A DNA stretch of 64,000 nt from contig NZ_SWLZ01000005.1 of NCBI RefSeq assembly GCF_005502275.1, positions 1 to 64,000 of the forward strand. The letters are read 5' to 3'. The translations under genes were made by a program, and so were the position numbers. Below the pieces are notes generated by a model that worked only from the letters and a program-made list of their open reading frames with translations, was not told where the DNA came from and searched no databases. This document shows positions 46,703 to 56,960 of the stretch, piece by piece. This stretch comes from Robertmurraya siralis. Its GTDB lineage: Bacteria; Bacillota; Bacilli; Bacillales; Cytobacillaceae. The first letter of the stretch is position 1, and each line of letters begins with the position of its first letter.

Positions 46703-47074
46703 ATGAAAGGGAAGATTTTAATTGTTGATGATCAGTTTGGCATTCGTATTCTGCTAAATGAGGTGTTGCAAAAAGAAGGTTACGAAACCCATCAGGCGGC
46801 GAATGGAGTACAGGCTTTAGATATTGTGGCAAATAACTGCCCAGACCTTGTGTTACTTGATATGAAAATTCCAGGGATGGATGGAATTGAGATTCTTAAA
46901 AGAATGAAGCTCATGAATAATGAAATTCGAGTCATTATTATGACTGCATATGGAGAATTGGATATGATCCAAGAGGCTAAAAATTTGGGTGCTTTAGCTC
47001 ATTTTGCCAAGCCGTTTGACATTGATGATATTCGTGAAGCCGTAAAAAAATATATTTCTGTTGCGGAAGAGTAA
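46703..47074 (+). CDS. spo0F: Sporulation phosphorelay response regulator Spo0F
   Basis: This single-domain receiver of 123 residues relays phosphate from the sporulation kinases to Spo0B. The acidic pocket is Asp9/Asp10 ([10 protein letters not shown]), the phospho-acceptor Asp53 ([12 protein letters not shown]), Thr81 ([15 protein letters not shown]) and Lys103 ([11 protein letters not shown]). The sequence of these surfaces is nearly that of B. subtilis Spo0F. No output domain follows. RBS is GAAGAGGTGG. Confidence 0.97.
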   Translation: MKGKILIVDDQFGIRILLNEVLQKEGYETHQAANGVQALDIVANNCPDLVLLDMKIPGMDGIEILKRMKLMNNEIRVIIMTAYGELDMIQEAKNLGALAHFAKPFDIDDIREAVKKYISVAEE

Positions 47075-47375
47075 AATGATATTAAATTTTTATGAACAAT
47101 ACTGTTTTGGAATGGGTGCTTGCTGCAATAGGATTTCTTTGTTTTGAGCGCTCAAAGACAACGGTTTCAATTGCTTTGATAGTTTTTTGTCTTTTACATA
47201 TTTTTGCCTTTGTCCACAATCTGCATAGCTTTTCTTGAGCATATTTGGTAGAATGTTTTACAGGGTCATTCTTCACAATGCTTGAATGATAAGTACATAA
47301 CCGGGATTTATAAAGGGAAAACTCTTAAAGAATTCAGCTGTTGGGAGAATAGATCATGTAAAAGGAGGAAGAAAA
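47075..47375. other. Gap between spo0F and fbaA
   Basis: The 301-bp region should hold the fbaA promoter. TAGAAT at about 47250 may be a -10, but no matching -35 was found. The - strand frame 47082-47276 lacks an RBS and conserved features. No terminator is evident behind spo0F. Confidence 0.4.
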
Positions 47376-48233
47376 ATGCCTTTAGTTTCAATGAAGGAAA
47401 TGCTTATTCAAGCAAAAGAGGGCGGCTATGCTGTCGGCCAATTTAACCTTAATAATCTAGAGTTTACACAAGCGATTTTACAAGCTGCTGAGGAGGAGAA
47501 ATCTCCAGTAATTCTTGGCGTATCTGAGGGTGCAGGTCGTTATATGGGAGGCTTTAAAACTGTTGTTAAAATGGTTGAAGGGCTTTTAGAAGACTATAAA
47601 ATTACAATTCCAGTGGCGATTCATTTAGATCACGGGTCAAGCTTTGATAAATGTAAGGAAGCGATTGATGCAGGTTTTACTTCTGTAATGATCGACGCTT
47701 CACATCACCCTTTTGAAGAGAATGTTGAAACAACGAAAAAAGTAGTTGAATATGCACATTCAAAAGGTGTTTCTGTAGAGGCTGAGCTTGGCACAGTTGG
47801 CGGTCAAGAGGATGATGTCGTGGCAGACGGCGTTATTTATGCTGATCCAAAAGAGTGCGAAGAACTAGTGAAGCTAACAGGCATTGACTGCCTTGCTCCA
47901 GCATTAGGTTCCGTTCATGGACCTTACAAAGGAGAACCTAATCTTGGCTTTAAAGAAATGGAGGAAATCGGCAAAGCAACAGGCCTGCCTCTAGTTCTTC
48001 ATGGCGGAACTGGTATTCCAACAAAGGATATTCAAAGGGCAGTATCTTTAGGAACAGCCAAAATTAACGTAAATACTGAAAACCAAATTGCATCTGCGAA
48101 AAAAGTACGTGAAGTGCTTGCGGCAGACACTGAAGTGTACGATCCGCGTAAATATCTTGGACCAGCACGTGAAGCAATTAAAGAAACGGTTATTGGCAAA
48201 ATGCGTGAATTTGGTTCTTCAGGAAAAGCGTAA
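47376..48233 (+). CDS. fbaA: Class II fructose-1,6-bisphosphate aldolase
   Basis: A zinc-dependent glycolytic aldolase of 285 residues. Metal and substrate residues are in [60 protein letters not shown] and [10 protein letters not shown], followed by KINVNTENQ. The RBS is AAAGGAGGAAG. It lies between spo0F and tal as in B. subtilis. Confidence 0.96.
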   Translation: MPLVSMKEMLIQAKEGGYAVGQFNLNNLEFTQAILQAAEEEKSPVILGVSEGAGRYMGGFKTVVKMVEGLLEDYKITIPVAIHLDHGSSFDKCKEAIDAGFTSVMIDASHHPFEENVETTKKVVEYAHSKGVSVEAELGTVGGQEDDVVADGVIYADPKECEELVKLTGIDCLAPALGSVHGPYKGEPNLGFKEMEEIGKATGLPLVLHGGTGIPTKDIQRAVSLGTAKINVNTENQIASAKKVREVLAADTEVYDPRKYLGPAREAIKETVIGKMREFGSSGKA

Positions 48234-48262
48234 TATTTCCAAAACAATGAACATGTCGACAT

Positions 48263-48293
48263 AAAACCGCCTTTTCCCTTAAGGCGGTTTTAA
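48263..48293 (+). terminator. Terminator after fbaA
   Basis: AAAACCGCCTT (48263-48273) pairs with AAGGCGGTTTT (48281-48291), with A and T flanks. Confidence 0.9.
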
Positions 48294-48404
48294 TTTCATT
48301 ATTCTTGAATTTGCCTCTTATTTTGGGAGGATATGCTCTTTTGCTTAATTGAGTCAATAGTAGTGCTTGATAGCATACATATAATGAAAAAGGAGAAATG
48401 GACG

Positions 48405-49055
48405 ATGAAATTTTTTATTGATACGGCAAATATAGAAGAAATTAAAGAAGCTTTTTCCATTGGTATTATCGCTGGTGTGACAACAAACCCATCGCTTGTA
48501 GCAAAAGAGAAAAATGTTACATTCGAGGAACGCCTTCGTGAAATTACTGCTCTCGTTCCAGGGTCCGTTAGTGCAGAGGTTATCTCGCTTGAGGCAGAAG
48601 GAATGATCCGCGAAGGGCGTGAACTGGCAAAAATAGCACCAAACATCACGATCAAAGTGCCGATGACACCGGAAGGTTTAAAAGCAGTATCTGTTTTTTC
48701 GAAAGAAGGAATTAAAACGAATGTGACATTGATATTTAGTGCTAATCAAGCTTTGTTAGCAGCTCGTGCTGGAGCTTCTTACGTTTCGCCATTTCTCGGA
48801 AGACTTGATGATATCGGTCATAATGGCTTAGAGCTTATTTCCACTATTTCTGAAATCTTCGCTATCCACGATATTGAAACTGAAATTATTGCAGCATCTA
48901 TTAGACATCCACAACATGTAACAGAGGCAGCTTTACGAGGTGCCCATATCGCAACTATTCCCTATAAGGTAATTCTGCAACTGTGCAATCATCCTTTAAC
49001 GGATAAAGGAATTGAGGCATTTTTAGCAGATTGGAAAAATCGAGAAACAACATAA
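48405..49055 (+). CDS. tal: Transaldolase (small, TalC/MipB type)
   Basis: The 216-residue enzyme acts in the non-oxidative pentose phosphate pathway. The Schiff-base Lys is in [32 protein letters not shown] and [12 protein letters not shown] at the N-terminus and [11 protein letters not shown] mark the family. The ATG at 48405 follows AAAGGAGAAATGG; the open frame to 48333 has no RBS and includes the upstream AT-rich sequence. Confidence 0.95.
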   Translation: MKFFIDTANIEEIKEAFSIGIIAGVTTNPSLVAKEKNVTFEERLREITALVPGSVSAEVISLEAEGMIREGRELAKIAPNITIKVPMTPEGLKAVSVFSKEGIKTNVTLIFSANQALLAARAGASYVSPFLGRLDDIGHNGLELISTISEIFAIHDIETEIIAASIRHPQHVTEAALRGAHIATIPYKVILQLCNHPLTDKGIEAFLADWKNRETT

Positions 49056-49281
49056 TACATGTATTTTTTACAAACATAGGCGAGGTGCCAAGCTCTACAT
49101 TTATGGTAAAGTGGTTAATGAAATAATCATTTTAAAAACAACGAATGTATTTGCTTGAACATGTCTATATTGCTAAATAAGCGAGTAGATTGATTGACCC
49201 ATATTCTTTCATCATCAAAGTCGTGATGTTTGGAGGAAGCTACCTGTAAATGACAACATCATACTTAGAAGGGAGTCAGAG

Positions 49282-50568
49282 ATGGATAAGCTCAAAATTG
49301 CAGGCGGTTACCCTTTAACAGGGACAGTGCGGATAAGCGGTGCCAAAAACAGCGCTGTGGCTCTTATCCCGGCGACTATATTAGCCGATTCACCTGTTAC
49401 GATTGAAGGTTTGCCGGAGATTTCTGATGTCGAGTTACTGAAAAGTCTTCTAGAGGAGATTGGTGGATCTGTGCAGTTTTCTAATCATGAAATGACCGTA
49501 GATCCTTCTTCAATGATTTCCATGCCATTGCCGAATGGGAAAGTGAAAAAGCTTCGGGCCTCCTATTATTTAATGGGAGCGATGCTCGGACGCTTTAAGA
49601 AGGCCGTCATCGGTTTGCCAGGAGGATGCCATTTAGGCCCGAGACCGATTGACCAGCATATAAAAGGTTTTGAAGCATTGGGTGCGAGTGTAACAAACGA
49701 GCAGGGAGCCATTTATTTGCGTGCCGACGAATTAGTTGGTGCTAGAATTTATTTAGATGTGGTCAGTGTTGGAGCGACCATCAATATTATGCTTGCAGCT
49801 GTCCGCGCAAAAGGACGTACGATTATTGAAAATGCAGCGAAAGAACCTGAAATTATTGATGTCGCCACCCTTTTAACGAATATGGGCGCTAAGATTAAGG
49901 GAGCAGGTACAGATGTCATCCGTATCGACGGTGTTGATGAGCTTCATGGCTGCAGACATACGATCATTCCTGATCGGATCGAGGCGGGCACATATTTGAT
50001 TTTAGGTGCAGCGGTGGGTGAAGGAATTCTTATCGATAACATTATCCCTCAACACCTTGAATCATTAATTGCCAAATTGAGGGAAATGGGCGTTCCGATT
50101 GAGACGAAGGATGATCAGGTCTTTGTTGGAAAAGCGGATATTTTTAAAGCGGTAGATATAAAAACGCTTGTATATCCAGGGTTTCCAACTGACCTGCAGC
50201 AGCCTTTTACCTCATTGTTAACAAAAGCAGAAGGAACGAGCGTTGTCACGGATACGATTTATGGTGCCCGCTTTAAGCATATTGATGAGTTGCGAAGAAT
50301 GAATGCTAATATTAAGGTGGAGGGGCGTTCGGCAATTGTTAGCGGTCCGGTCAAACTTCAAGGAGCTAAAGTAAAGGCAAGTGACCTGCGTGCAGGGGCG
50401 TCTTTAATAATAGCTGGATTAATTGCAGAAGGGGTCACCGAAATTACTGGAGTCGACCATATAGATAGAGGCTATAGTCATCTAGTTGAAAAGCTCGAAG
50501 GCTTAGGAGCAACAATTTGGAGAGAGCAGCTTTCGAAAGAAGAGATGGAGCAAATGAAACAAGCTTAA
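49282..50568 (+). CDS. murAB: UDP-N-acetylglucosamine 1-carboxyvinyltransferase (second MurA)
   Basis: This enzyme adds enolpyruvate to UDP-GlcNAc in the first committed step of peptidoglycan synthesis. It has 428 residues. The catalytic Cys116 is in [24 protein letters not shown] and the N-terminal [10 protein letters not shown] holds the UDP site. Position after tal and before glpX corresponds to B. subtilis murAB (murZ), the accessory paralogue. The fosfomycin-reactive Cys is intact. Confidence 0.92.
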   Translation: MDKLKIAGGYPLTGTVRISGAKNSAVALIPATILADSPVTIEGLPEISDVELLKSLLEEIGGSVQFSNHEMTVDPSSMISMPLPNGKVKKLRASYYLMGAMLGRFKKAVIGLPGGCHLGPRPIDQHIKGFEALGASVTNEQGAIYLRADELVGARIYLDVVSVGATINIMLAAVRAKGRTIIENAAKEPEIIDVATLLTNMGAKIKGAGTDVIRIDGVDELHGCRHTIIPDRIEAGTYLILGAAVGEGILIDNIIPQHLESLIAKLREMGVPIETKDDQVFVGKADIFKAVDIKTLVYPGFPTDLQQPFTSLLTKAEGTSVVTDTIYGARFKHIDELRRMNANIKVEGRSAIVSGPVKLQGAKVKASDLRAGASLIIAGLIAEGVTEITGVDHIDRGYSHLVEKLEGLGATIWREQLSKEEMEQMKQA

Positions 50569-50638
50569 ACAAACTAGAAATGGCAGATTGTTACTTCAGT
50601 CGTTCATATGCTGGAGGATAGTTGGGGGAGGAAGACCG

Positions 50639-51601
50639 ATGGAAAGAAGTTTATCAATGGAATTGGTTCGTGTCACAGAGGCGGCTGCATTGTCATCTGC
50701 TCGTTGGATGGGTAGAGGAAAAAAGGACGAAGCTGATGATGCTGCGACAACAGCGATGAGAGATGTTTTTAACACGATCCCGATGAGAGGTACAGTCGTA
50801 ATCGGTGAAGGTGAAATGGACGAAGCGCCGATGCTTTATATTGGTGAACAGCTAGGAACTGGAAACGGACCTGAAGTGGATGTTGCTGTCGATCCTCTGG
50901 AAGGGACGAATATTGTCGCTTCAGGAGGATGGAATGCGCTGGCAGTAATTGCAATTGCTGACCGGGGCAACCTGCTTCATGCTCCAGACATGTATATGGA
51001 CAAAATTGCTGTGGGTCCGGAATCTGTCGGTCAAGTTGATATTAATGCTTCTGTCACTGATAATTTAAGAGCGGTTGCAAAAGCTAAAAATAAAGATATC
51101 GAGGATGTTGTGGCAACGGTATTGAATCGTCCGCGCCATGCCAAAATCATTGAAGAGATCCGTGAAGCTGGTGCGCGTATTAAATTAATTAATGATGGAG
51201 ACGTTGCTGGTGCGTATAATACGGCATTTAATCGGACGGGGGTAGACATTTTATTCGGCACAGGTGGAGCCCCGGAGGGAGTGCTTGCAGCAGTCGCCTT
51301 AAAATGCTTAGGTGGTGAACTTCAAGGAAGACTTCTTCCTCAGGACGATGCAGAATTAGAACGATGCAAGAAGATGGGGATCGAGGTGAATAAGGTGCTG
51401 CGGATGGATGACCTTGTGAAGGGGGATGATGCCATCTTTGCAGCAACTGGTATTACAGACGGTGAACTACTGAAAGGTGTGCAATACAATGGGGCATACG
51501 GTTCTACTCACTCAATCGTCATGAGAGCCAAGTCGGGAACAGTACGCTTTGTTGAGGGTCGCCACAGCCTTAAAAAGAAACCTCATTTAGTGATAAAATA
51601 A
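50639..51601 (+). CDS. glpX: Class II fructose-1,6-bisphosphatase GlpX
   Basis: A gluconeogenic phosphatase of 320 residues. The metal-binding [34 protein letters not shown] and DVAGAYNT segments define the GlpX family. ATG 50639 follows GGGGGAGGA; the longer frame from 50588 lacks an RBS. The position between murAB and rho is conserved with ywjI of B. subtilis. Confidence 0.93.
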   Translation: MERSLSMELVRVTEAAALSSARWMGRGKKDEADDAATTAMRDVFNTIPMRGTVVIGEGEMDEAPMLYIGEQLGTGNGPEVDVAVDPLEGTNIVASGGWNALAVIAIADRGNLLHAPDMYMDKIAVGPESVGQVDINASVTDNLRAVAKAKNKDIEDVVATVLNRPRHAKIIEEIREAGARIKLINDGDVAGAYNTAFNRTGVDILFGTGGAPEGVLAAVALKCLGGELQGRLLPQDDAELERCKKMGIEVNKVLRMDDLVKGDDAIFAATGITDGELLKGVQYNGAYGSTHSIVMRAKSGTVRFVEGRHSLKKKPHLVIK

Positions 51602-52082
51602 CCTATTCACGCTCTGGCTCCTCCCATATTTGAGCCAGAGCTGCAACCTAGAATAACGAGAGATCAAAACAAAGGTTTAAGAAAGTTGAGGTCAACAGGA
51701 AGACATCAACTCCTTCCAAAACAAAAAACCTTCCTAACATGACAACCAAATTAAAAATTTATATTGATTACTATTTATAAAACAGGGTAAAATAAAAATT
51801 GTTTTTTATTGAAGTCAAGTTCTCACAATTTAGGCGAAGTATATAAAACGATATTTATACGTTCGTTTTCCCAATCGGGATTTTCCAAACCAAGGCATTT
51901 TTCTGATCGATGAAATTGACTGAAAATAAGTGAATTTATCTCTTCTCATGCTTCTTATAGCCTCAAAATGAATTCTTTCCTTATTTTTTAGCGAAGTCCC
52001 GTGATCAATAAATAAAAAATAGTTCGTCAAACTAGAGGCTCAAGATAAAAAATCCAATTTATAAAAATTAAAGAGTGGTGTA
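51602..52082 (+). promoter_or_regulatory. glpX-rho intergenic region with rho promoter and leader
   Basis: A perfect 10-bp hairpin (51611-51620/51632-51641) lies just behind glpX, without a T tail. TTGATT (51764-51769), an 18-bp spacer and TAAAAT (51788-51793) form a SigA-type promoter. The leader to rho is then nearly 290 nt, long enough for the autoregulation known for rho in B. subtilis. No ORF is supported. Confidence 0.55.
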
Positions 52083-53351
52083 ATGATGGAATTAACAATT
52101 TCAGGCTTAGAAAATATGAAGCTAAAAGAACTCTATGAACTTGCAAAAACTTATAGAGTATCTTACTACAGTAAACTAACAAAAAAAGAACTAATATTTG
52201 CCATCCTCAAAGCACGTGCAGAGCAGGAAGGTTATTTCTTCATGGAGGGAGTACTTGAGATTATTCAATCTGAAGGATTCGGTTTCCTGCGCCCGATAAA
52301 CTATTCCCCTAGCTCAGAAGATATTTATATTTCTGCATCGCAAATTAGAAGATTTGATTTAAGAAACGGTGATAAAGTTTCAGGTAAAGTGCGCCCTCCT
52401 AAAGAAAATGAGCGTTATTTCGGCCTTCTTCATGTTGAAGCAGTGAATGGAGATGACCCAGAATCAGCGAAAGAACGTGTTCATTTCCCGGCCTTAACTC
52501 CACTCTATCCAGATAGACAAATGAAGCTTGAAACAACACCGAAGCACATGTCTACGAGAATTATGGATTTAATCGCACCAGTTGGATTTGGACAGCGCGG
52601 TTTAATCGTGGCGCCGCCAAAGGCAGGTAAAACAGTGTTATTAAAACAAATTGCCAATAGTATCACCACGAATCATCCTGAAGCGGAGTTAATCGTTCTT
52701 CTCATTGACGAACGTCCGGAAGAAGTAACAGATATTGAGCGTTCTGTCGCAGGTGATGTTGTCAGCTCGACCTTTGATGAAGTTCCTGAGAACCATATTA
52801 AAGTTGCAGAGCTCGTCCTTGAAAGAGCAATGAGGCTTGTTGAGCATAAAAGAGATGTTATTATCTTAATGGATAGCATTACACGTCTTGCCCGTGCCTA
52901 TAATCTTGTCATCCCGCCGAGTGGACGAACTCTCTCCGGAGGAATTGATCCTGCTGCATTTCATCGACCAAAGCGTTTCTTTGGGGCAGCCCGAAATATT
53001 GAAGAGGGCGGCAGCTTGACGATTTTAGCGACAGCTCTTGTCGATACAGGATCCCGTATGGATGATGTTATTTACGAAGAATTTAAAGGGACAGGGAATC
53101 TTGAGCTTCACCTTGATCGCGGCCTTGCCGAGAGAAGGATTTTCCCTGCGATTGATATTCGTCGTTCTGGTACACGTAAAGAAGAACTACTTATTCCGAA
53201 GGATCATTTAGATAAGCTGTGGGCAATCCGTAAATCAATGACGGATAGTCCAGATTTTGTGGATAAATTTTTACGTAAGCTTAAATCAACAAAATCGAAT
53301 GAAGAGTTCTTTGCCAAGCTTGATGAGGAGATTAAAGCGAAGCGATCTTAA
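52083..53351 (+). CDS. rho: Transcription termination factor Rho
   Basis: The hexameric RNA helicase that ends untranslated transcripts. The 422-residue protein has the N-terminal Rho helix bundle ([18 protein letters not shown]), the cold-shock-type RNA-binding domain ([20 protein letters not shown]) and the ATPase domain with Walker A APPKAGKT (near 177), Walker [17 protein letters not shown] and the R-loop [22 protein letters not shown] codons at 52083 and 52086 both fit. Confidence 0.96.
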   Translation: MMELTISGLENMKLKELYELAKTYRVSYYSKLTKKELIFAILKARAEQEGYFFMEGVLEIIQSEGFGFLRPINYSPSSEDIYISASQIRRFDLRNGDKVSGKVRPPKENERYFGLLHVEAVNGDDPESAKERVHFPALTPLYPDRQMKLETTPKHMSTRIMDLIAPVGFGQRGLIVAPPKAGKTVLLKQIANSITTNHPEAELIVLLIDERPEEVTDIERSVAGDVVSSTFDEVPENHIKVAELVLERAMRLVEHKRDVIILMDSITRLARAYNLVIPPSGRTLSGGIDPAAFHRPKRFFGAARNIEEGGSLTILATALVDTGSRMDDVIYEEFKGTGNLELHLDRGLAERRIFPAIDIRRSGTRKEELLIPKDHLDKLWAIRKSMTDSPDFVDKFLRKLKSTKSNEEFFAKLDEEIKAKRS

Positions 53352-53451
53352 ATTCTTAAGCTAATTTTAAGCATTTTCCTGAAAAAATGCATATCTTTTA
53401 AAGGGAGGTTGGCATAAGACAAAATCTATATGGTGTGAAAAAATTCTCATA

Positions 53452-53480
53452 TTGCAAAACAGATCTCTCGCTGTTATAAT
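53452..53480 (+). promoter_or_regulatory. SigA promoter of rpmE
   Basis: TTGCAA (53452-53457), a 17-bp spacer and a perfect TATAAT (53475-53480), 100 bp before rpmE. Confidence 0.75.
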
Positions 53481-53579
53481 AGATTTTGTGCGTTTATGAT
53501 TTTTAGACAGCATGGCCATACTATGCTGTATATGATAACTCTGTTTCGAAAGATTCAGGGCGGAAGGAGATGAAAAGGA

Positions 53580-53792
53580 ATGAAATCAGGAATTCATCCA
53601 AATTATAAAAAAGCAACGGTGAAATGTGCTTGCGGTAACGAGTTTGAAACAGGTTCTGTTCAAGAAGAAATCCGTGTTGAAACTTGTTCTGAGTGCCATC
53701 CATTCTATACTGGACGTCAAAAATTCGCTGAAGCTGGCGGACGTGTTGACCGTTTCAATAAGAAATATGGCCTTAAATCACAACAACAATAA
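53580..53792 (+). CDS. rpmE: 50S ribosomal protein L31 (zinc-binding type)
   Basis: The 70-residue protein has [11 protein letters not shown] and [14 protein letters not shown], giving the four-Cys zinc site of the C+ form. In Bacillus this form is the main one in zinc-replete growth and is replaced by a zinc-free paralogue in zinc starvation. It ends with an intrinsic terminator. Confidence 0.97.
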   Translation: MKSGIHPNYKKATVKCACGNEFETGSVQEEIRVETCSECHPFYTGRQKFAEAGGRVDRFNKKYGLKSQQQ

Positions 53793-53801
53793 TCAATCAT
53801 T

Positions 53802-53830
53802 AAACAGGCAGAACCTTTGCCTGTTTTTTA
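53802..53830 (+). terminator. Terminator after rpmE
   Basis: AAACAGGCA (53802-53810) pairs with TGCCTGTTT (53818-53826), followed by T residues. Confidence 0.92.
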
Positions 53831-53988
53831 TTTCAATTTTGCCAAATTTCCAAGGATTTATATCGATCATTTTTACATAGATTGAGTCCAAGTCATTGTG
53901 CAAGTGGAAAGGAAGCTTCTCCTAGTTGAAGCTAGAACATGGTGACATTGGTTCGAATCGTATGTATCATGGAAGGAGAGACCTGTAC

Positions 53989-54606
53989 ATGTATGTAGTA
54001 AATCATCACGGCTGGGTGGAAGTAGTGTGCGGAAGCATGTTTTCTGGTAAATCGGAGGAACTGATTCGCCGCGTTCGTAGGGCTGAATACGCGAAACAGA
54101 AAGTGGTTGTTTTTAAGCCGAAAATTGATAACCGCTATAGCAGCGATGCTGTTGTCTCTCATAATGGTACATCATTCAATGCTATTCCAATCGCTCATTC
54201 AACAGATATTTTTAAATATATTGAATCAAATGAAGAGATAGTGGCCATCGATGAAGTTCAATTTTTTGATTCAGAGATCGTGAGCGTTATTCAGCATTTA
54301 GCAGATAGTGGCCATCGTGTCATTGCTGCGGGGCTCGATCAGGATTTCCGCGGCGAGCCTTTCGGGCAAATGCCAAATATAATGGCGATTGCAGAATCGG
54401 TCACAAAGCTTCAAGCAGTTTGCACAGTGTGCGGTTCGCCGGCTAGTCGCACACAACGTTTAATTAACGGCAGTCCTGCTTCCTATGATGATCCTATTAT
54501 TTTAGTAGGAGCAGCAGAAGCATATGAGGCCCGTTGTCGCCATCATCATGAAGTTCCAAAGTCGCCGAACGTGCTAGCAAAAAAAAACATATCTAAGTCA
54601 GTTTGA
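53989..54606 (+). CDS. tdk: Thymidine kinase
   Basis: A type II thymidine kinase of about 205 residues. The P-loop is [15 protein letters not shown] near residue 15, then [19 protein letters not shown] and [14 protein letters not shown]. The zinc site uses CTVCG and the C-terminal ARCRHHHE. The ATG at 53989 with GGAAGGAGAG upstream is the start; the frame is open to 53926. It follows rpmE as in B. subtilis. Confidence 0.95.
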   Translation: MYVVNHHGWVEVVCGSMFSGKSEELIRRVRRAEYAKQKVVVFKPKIDNRYSSDAVVSHNGTSFNAIPIAHSTDIFKYIESNEEIVAIDEVQFFDSEIVSVIQHLADSGHRVIAAGLDQDFRGEPFGQMPNIMAIAESVTKLQAVCTVCGSPASRTQRLINGSPASYDDPIILVGAAEAYEARCRHHHEVPKSPNVLAKKNISKSV

Positions 54607-54867
54607 CGTAGTGCGGCAACTATTTGAAGAGATCTTTTAACTATAGCAGGTAAAGGAAATGGCGTGTGTTTCTTTCCTTGTTTTTTATTTTTCGCAGGAA
54701 ATCTGCTTTCCGAATTATTACGAAGGCGCTCTGTGCTTTTGTTTTGTTGAGAAGATTATGGAAAAGGTAAGAAAGCCACTTGTAGGCGATGCGAACGTTT
54801 GCTGCCATGAATTTAAAGAAGATGACCACTTGGACATGTCAACCTGCTTTTAAAAGAATCATTTTGG

Positions 54868-54954
54868 GGGGCCTTGACTCCGGGTGAATTTGCCGGAACA
54901 GGTGGGATCCCACGGGAGCGCCTGCGACCGAGGCCCACGCTTGTCTTCCGCAGT
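54868..54954. repeat. GC-rich dispersed Bacillaceae hairpin repeat (degenerate copy)
   Basis: GACTCC, GGGATCCCACGGGAGCG, GCGACCGAGGCCCACGC and CTTCCGCAG occur in the order of a roughly 90-bp GC-rich element that I recall as widespread between genes of many Bacillaceae. GC content is well above the surroundings. This copy has diverged. Identification rests on memory of the pattern. Confidence 0.55.
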
Positions 54955-54974
54955 AAATTTAACCATAAAAAACA

Positions 54975-55019
54975 CCCCGTAAATTAGAATGGTGTCTAAC
55001 TTTACGGGGCACATCAGTC
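54975..55019 (-). mobile_element. Possible IS3-family (IS150-group) terminal remnant
   Basis: On the - strand TGATGTGCCCCGTAAAGTTA followed by GACACC resembles the ends of IS150-group elements. The segment forms a strong hairpin: CCCCGTAAATTAGA (54975-54988) with TCTAAC-TTTACGGGG (to 55009). No transposase ORF remains. It may also be a plain terminator for the operon to its right. Confidence 0.4.
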
Positions 55020-55060
55020 CCGCTGCCTTTTGTTGGTGAAAAACCACTGTCCGTTGCTGA

Positions 55061-55348
55061 TTATAATCTTATATGAACCTCCGTACCGTCCTTATCTTTA
55101 ATATCCACGAGAACAAGGCCCTTATAATTTTTTAACTCTCTGATGATTGGCTTAAGCATTTCTTTTTCAATTGGTGGAAGGGTATAGTCCATTTTTTTTC
55201 TTTCAAAGTGTTCTTTTGTCCGCTTGCTAAGCTGTTGTTGAACCAATTTTGAAGATAAAATCGAGATGCCGATGTCTAATATAGCATACGGAATGGGGAT
55301 GGAAAAATGGATGTCCTTTGTTTTCACTTTTAAATGTATCATAATCAC
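55061..55348 (-). CDS. Hypothetical protein, third gene of the DUF2089 operon
   Basis: The 95-residue protein begins MIMIHLKVKTKDIHFSIPIP with a moderately hydrophobic segment (YAILDIGISILSS), then a basic region and LKPIIRELKNYKGLVLVDIK. No family is recognised; the beta-rich ends resemble the C-terminal part of the preceding protein (IIDAIENELDGPIVDVKSAN), suggesting an old duplication. Start GTG 55348 or ATG 55342, 3-9 bp after the previous stop. Confidence 0.65.
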   Translation of the reverse strand: MIMIHLKVKTKDIHFSIPIPYAILDIGISILSSKLVQQQLSKRTKEHFERKKMDYTLPPIEKEMLKPIIRELKNYKGLVLVDIKDKDGTEVHIRL

Positions 55349-55351
55349 TCA

Positions 55352-55747
55352 CTATTCAATGATGACAGAAACGGTATCGCCGTTTGCTGACTTCACATCA
55401 ACAATGGGGCCATCCAATTCATTTTCAATTGCATCAATAATAAGATTTATATCAATATCCTTTATATATTTCTCGGACTCAGGGATGCTTGCCGCGATGC
55501 TGTGACCGGCCATTAAAACGACCTTAACAAGCTTTAGGGGCAAATTGACTGTTACATTATCGTTATCCGTTGATTGAATTCGAACTTTGAGCATTTTGTC
55601 TAAGTAATTGTTCGTTTTTGGTTTTTCAACAAACAACTCTGTAGATTCTTCTTTGTCCTGTAAAATTTGAATCAGTTCTGCCCCCTTATCGGCATCAATT
55701 TTTCCATCTTGAACCATTGTTAATATTTTGGCAATTTCCTCTCTCAT
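55352..55747 (-). CDS. YvlB/SHOCT-like domain protein, second gene of the DUF2089 operon
   Basis: The 131-residue protein has an N-terminal helix pair (EEIAKILTMVQDGKIDADKGAELIQIL) typical of the short SHOCT-like domain at the start of YvlB-type proteins. A linker and a beta/alpha part (LKVRIQSTDNDNVTVNLPLKLVKVV) follow. Such proteins are often placed beside DUF2089 regulators. Function is unknown. RBS GGAGGA precedes the ATG. Confidence 0.7.
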   Translation of the reverse strand: MREEIAKILTMVQDGKIDADKGAELIQILQDKEESTELFVEKPKTNNYLDKMLKVRIQSTDNDNVTVNLPLKLVKVVLMAGHSIAASIPESEKYIKDIDINLIIDAIENELDGPIVDVKSANGDTVSVIIE

Positions 55748-55759
55748 CGCTCATTCCTC

Positions 55760-56125
55760 CTATTCTTCTTTTAACAGCTTAATGGCTTCTTCTGCAGTAA
55801 TCTCTCCATTTTCTAACATCGTTACAACTTTCTTCTCATCTACTTCATTTTTCTTCTTTGATTCATATCCAAGTGCCGAAATGATATCGGTTAATTTCCC
55901 GCGAACGGTTGGATAAGAGATCCCCAGTTCTTTTTCAACTTCTTTGATATTTCCTCGGCATGTTAAAAATATCTCAACAAAATGAAGCTGTTCTTTTGAC
56001 AATGAAGCTAGTTTAGACAATTCAAATTCATTCTCAATGGTTGTATGACAATGGGAGCAGTGTAGCTTTGTAACCTTCAATGTTTTACTGCAGACAGGAC
56101 AGTTTGTAATGATTTTATAAGTCAT
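55760..56125 (-). CDS. DUF2089 zinc-ribbon/HTH protein
   Basis: The 121-residue protein has an N-terminal zinc ribbon (CPVCSKTLKVTKLHCSHC), then a helix-turn-helix-like segment (LSKEQLHFVEIFLTCRGNIKEVEKELGISYPTVRGKL) and a C-terminal SHOCT-like helix pair (ENGEITAEEAIKLLKEE) like the N-terminus of its neighbour. It is probably the DNA-binding regulator of its own operon. First gene of the three; RBS GGAAAGGG. Confidence 0.85.
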   Translation of the reverse strand: MTYKIITNCPVCSKTLKVTKLHCSHCHTTIENEFELSKLASLSKEQLHFVEIFLTCRGNIKEVEKELGISYPTVRGKLTDIISALGYESKKKNEVDEKKVVTMLENGEITAEEAIKLLKEE

Positions 56126-56353
56126 TATTAAAACCCTTTCCTTTGTTTGTTTTGATTATATATCAAATAATTTAAATAGTAAATAATAAAAATTGATATT
56201 TTAAATAAAATTAATTAATTATTTTTCATTTTGAATTAAAAATATTGATTTTTATAAAAACATATCGCGATTAAACAAAAAGGAAATAACTTCTTCTTCA
56301 CATTTTCGAAAATTGGGCATTCTAAAAAGAGAATAGTGAAGGATGTGAGATGA

Positions 56354-56752
56354 ATGAAGAAATTTTCGTTGCTTGTCTTTCTTTTCTGCTTAACGGCCTG
56401 TAATGGCGCACTGCAAAATGAACTGGTTGAAGATAAAAATCCGACCGAAACGAATGTAATGAATCGTGAACTTCCTGGAAGGACAATGTCTGACCAAAAT
56501 CCGAATTTAATTCATACAGGTTCAGAACGTAATCAAGGAACGGATATCGAGCATGCGAAAAAGGTCATTTCTGATACTGGTGAATTCACTCCTGATTCTG
56601 TTTGGATTAACGGCAAAGATTTATGGGTAACGGCTCATACAGATAAAAATCTTTCCGCAAAGGAAAAAATGGAGGCGCAGGCTAAACTCCATAAAATTTT
56701 GATTGCCGCACTCCCTAGTTATGATATCGAAGTCAAGGTTAATGAGGATTAA
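56354..56752 (+). CDS. Putative lipoprotein
   Basis: The 132-residue protein has a short signal peptide with lipobox LTAC (Cys16), then a polar Asn/Glu-rich region and a C-terminal domain (HAKKVISDTGEF, VWINGKDLWVTAHTDKN, KILIAALPSYDIEVKVNED). The layout is reminiscent of the YhcN/YlaJ-type sporulation lipoproteins, without clear motif identity. A GGATGTGAG RBS precedes the ATG. It is a single gene ahead of prfA and is read divergently from the DUF2089 operon. Confidence 0.7.
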   Translation: MKKFSLLVFLFCLTACNGALQNELVEDKNPTETNVMNRELPGRTMSDQNPNLIHTGSERNQGTDIEHAKKVISDTGEFTPDSVWINGKDLWVTAHTDKNLSAKEKMEAQAKLHKILIAALPSYDIEVKVNED

Positions 56753-56759
56753 TGAAAAG

Positions 56760-56786
56760 CATGCTCAAACTTGGGCATGTTTTTTT
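56760..56786 (+). terminator. Terminator after the lipoprotein gene
   Basis: CATGCTC (56760-56766) pairs with GGGCATG (56773-56779, one G-T pair) and runs into seven T. Confidence 0.88.
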
Positions 56787-56960
56787 CTGTTTGGTTTTGA
56801 CGATGTTTTACCTCTATACTATAATTAGAATGTTATGGGTATTTGATGGAGTCCACAAATCAATAATTGAAAACTAATGATAAAATGCCAATTAGTAAAG
56901 TTTTTATAAATGAATGGATGTCAAACCCTTTATAAGGGAAATAAACCTGAGGTGAAACAC

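Larger units (their letters stand above)
54607..55060. other. Decayed region between tdk and the DUF2089 operon
   Basis: The 454-bp stretch has no credible gene (the frame at 54659-54853 is Cys/Phe-rich without an RBS). It contains two relics: a GC-rich hairpin repeat at 54868-54954 and an insertion-sequence-end-like hairpin at 54975-55019. It marks a break in the conserved order: prfA, next to tdk in B. subtilis, lies 2.3 kb away here. Confidence 0.6.

Noticed and set aside
54659-54853. 64-codon ORF after tdk
   Set aside because: Rich in Cys and Phe with no RBS and no family; it lies in decayed repeat-containing sequence.
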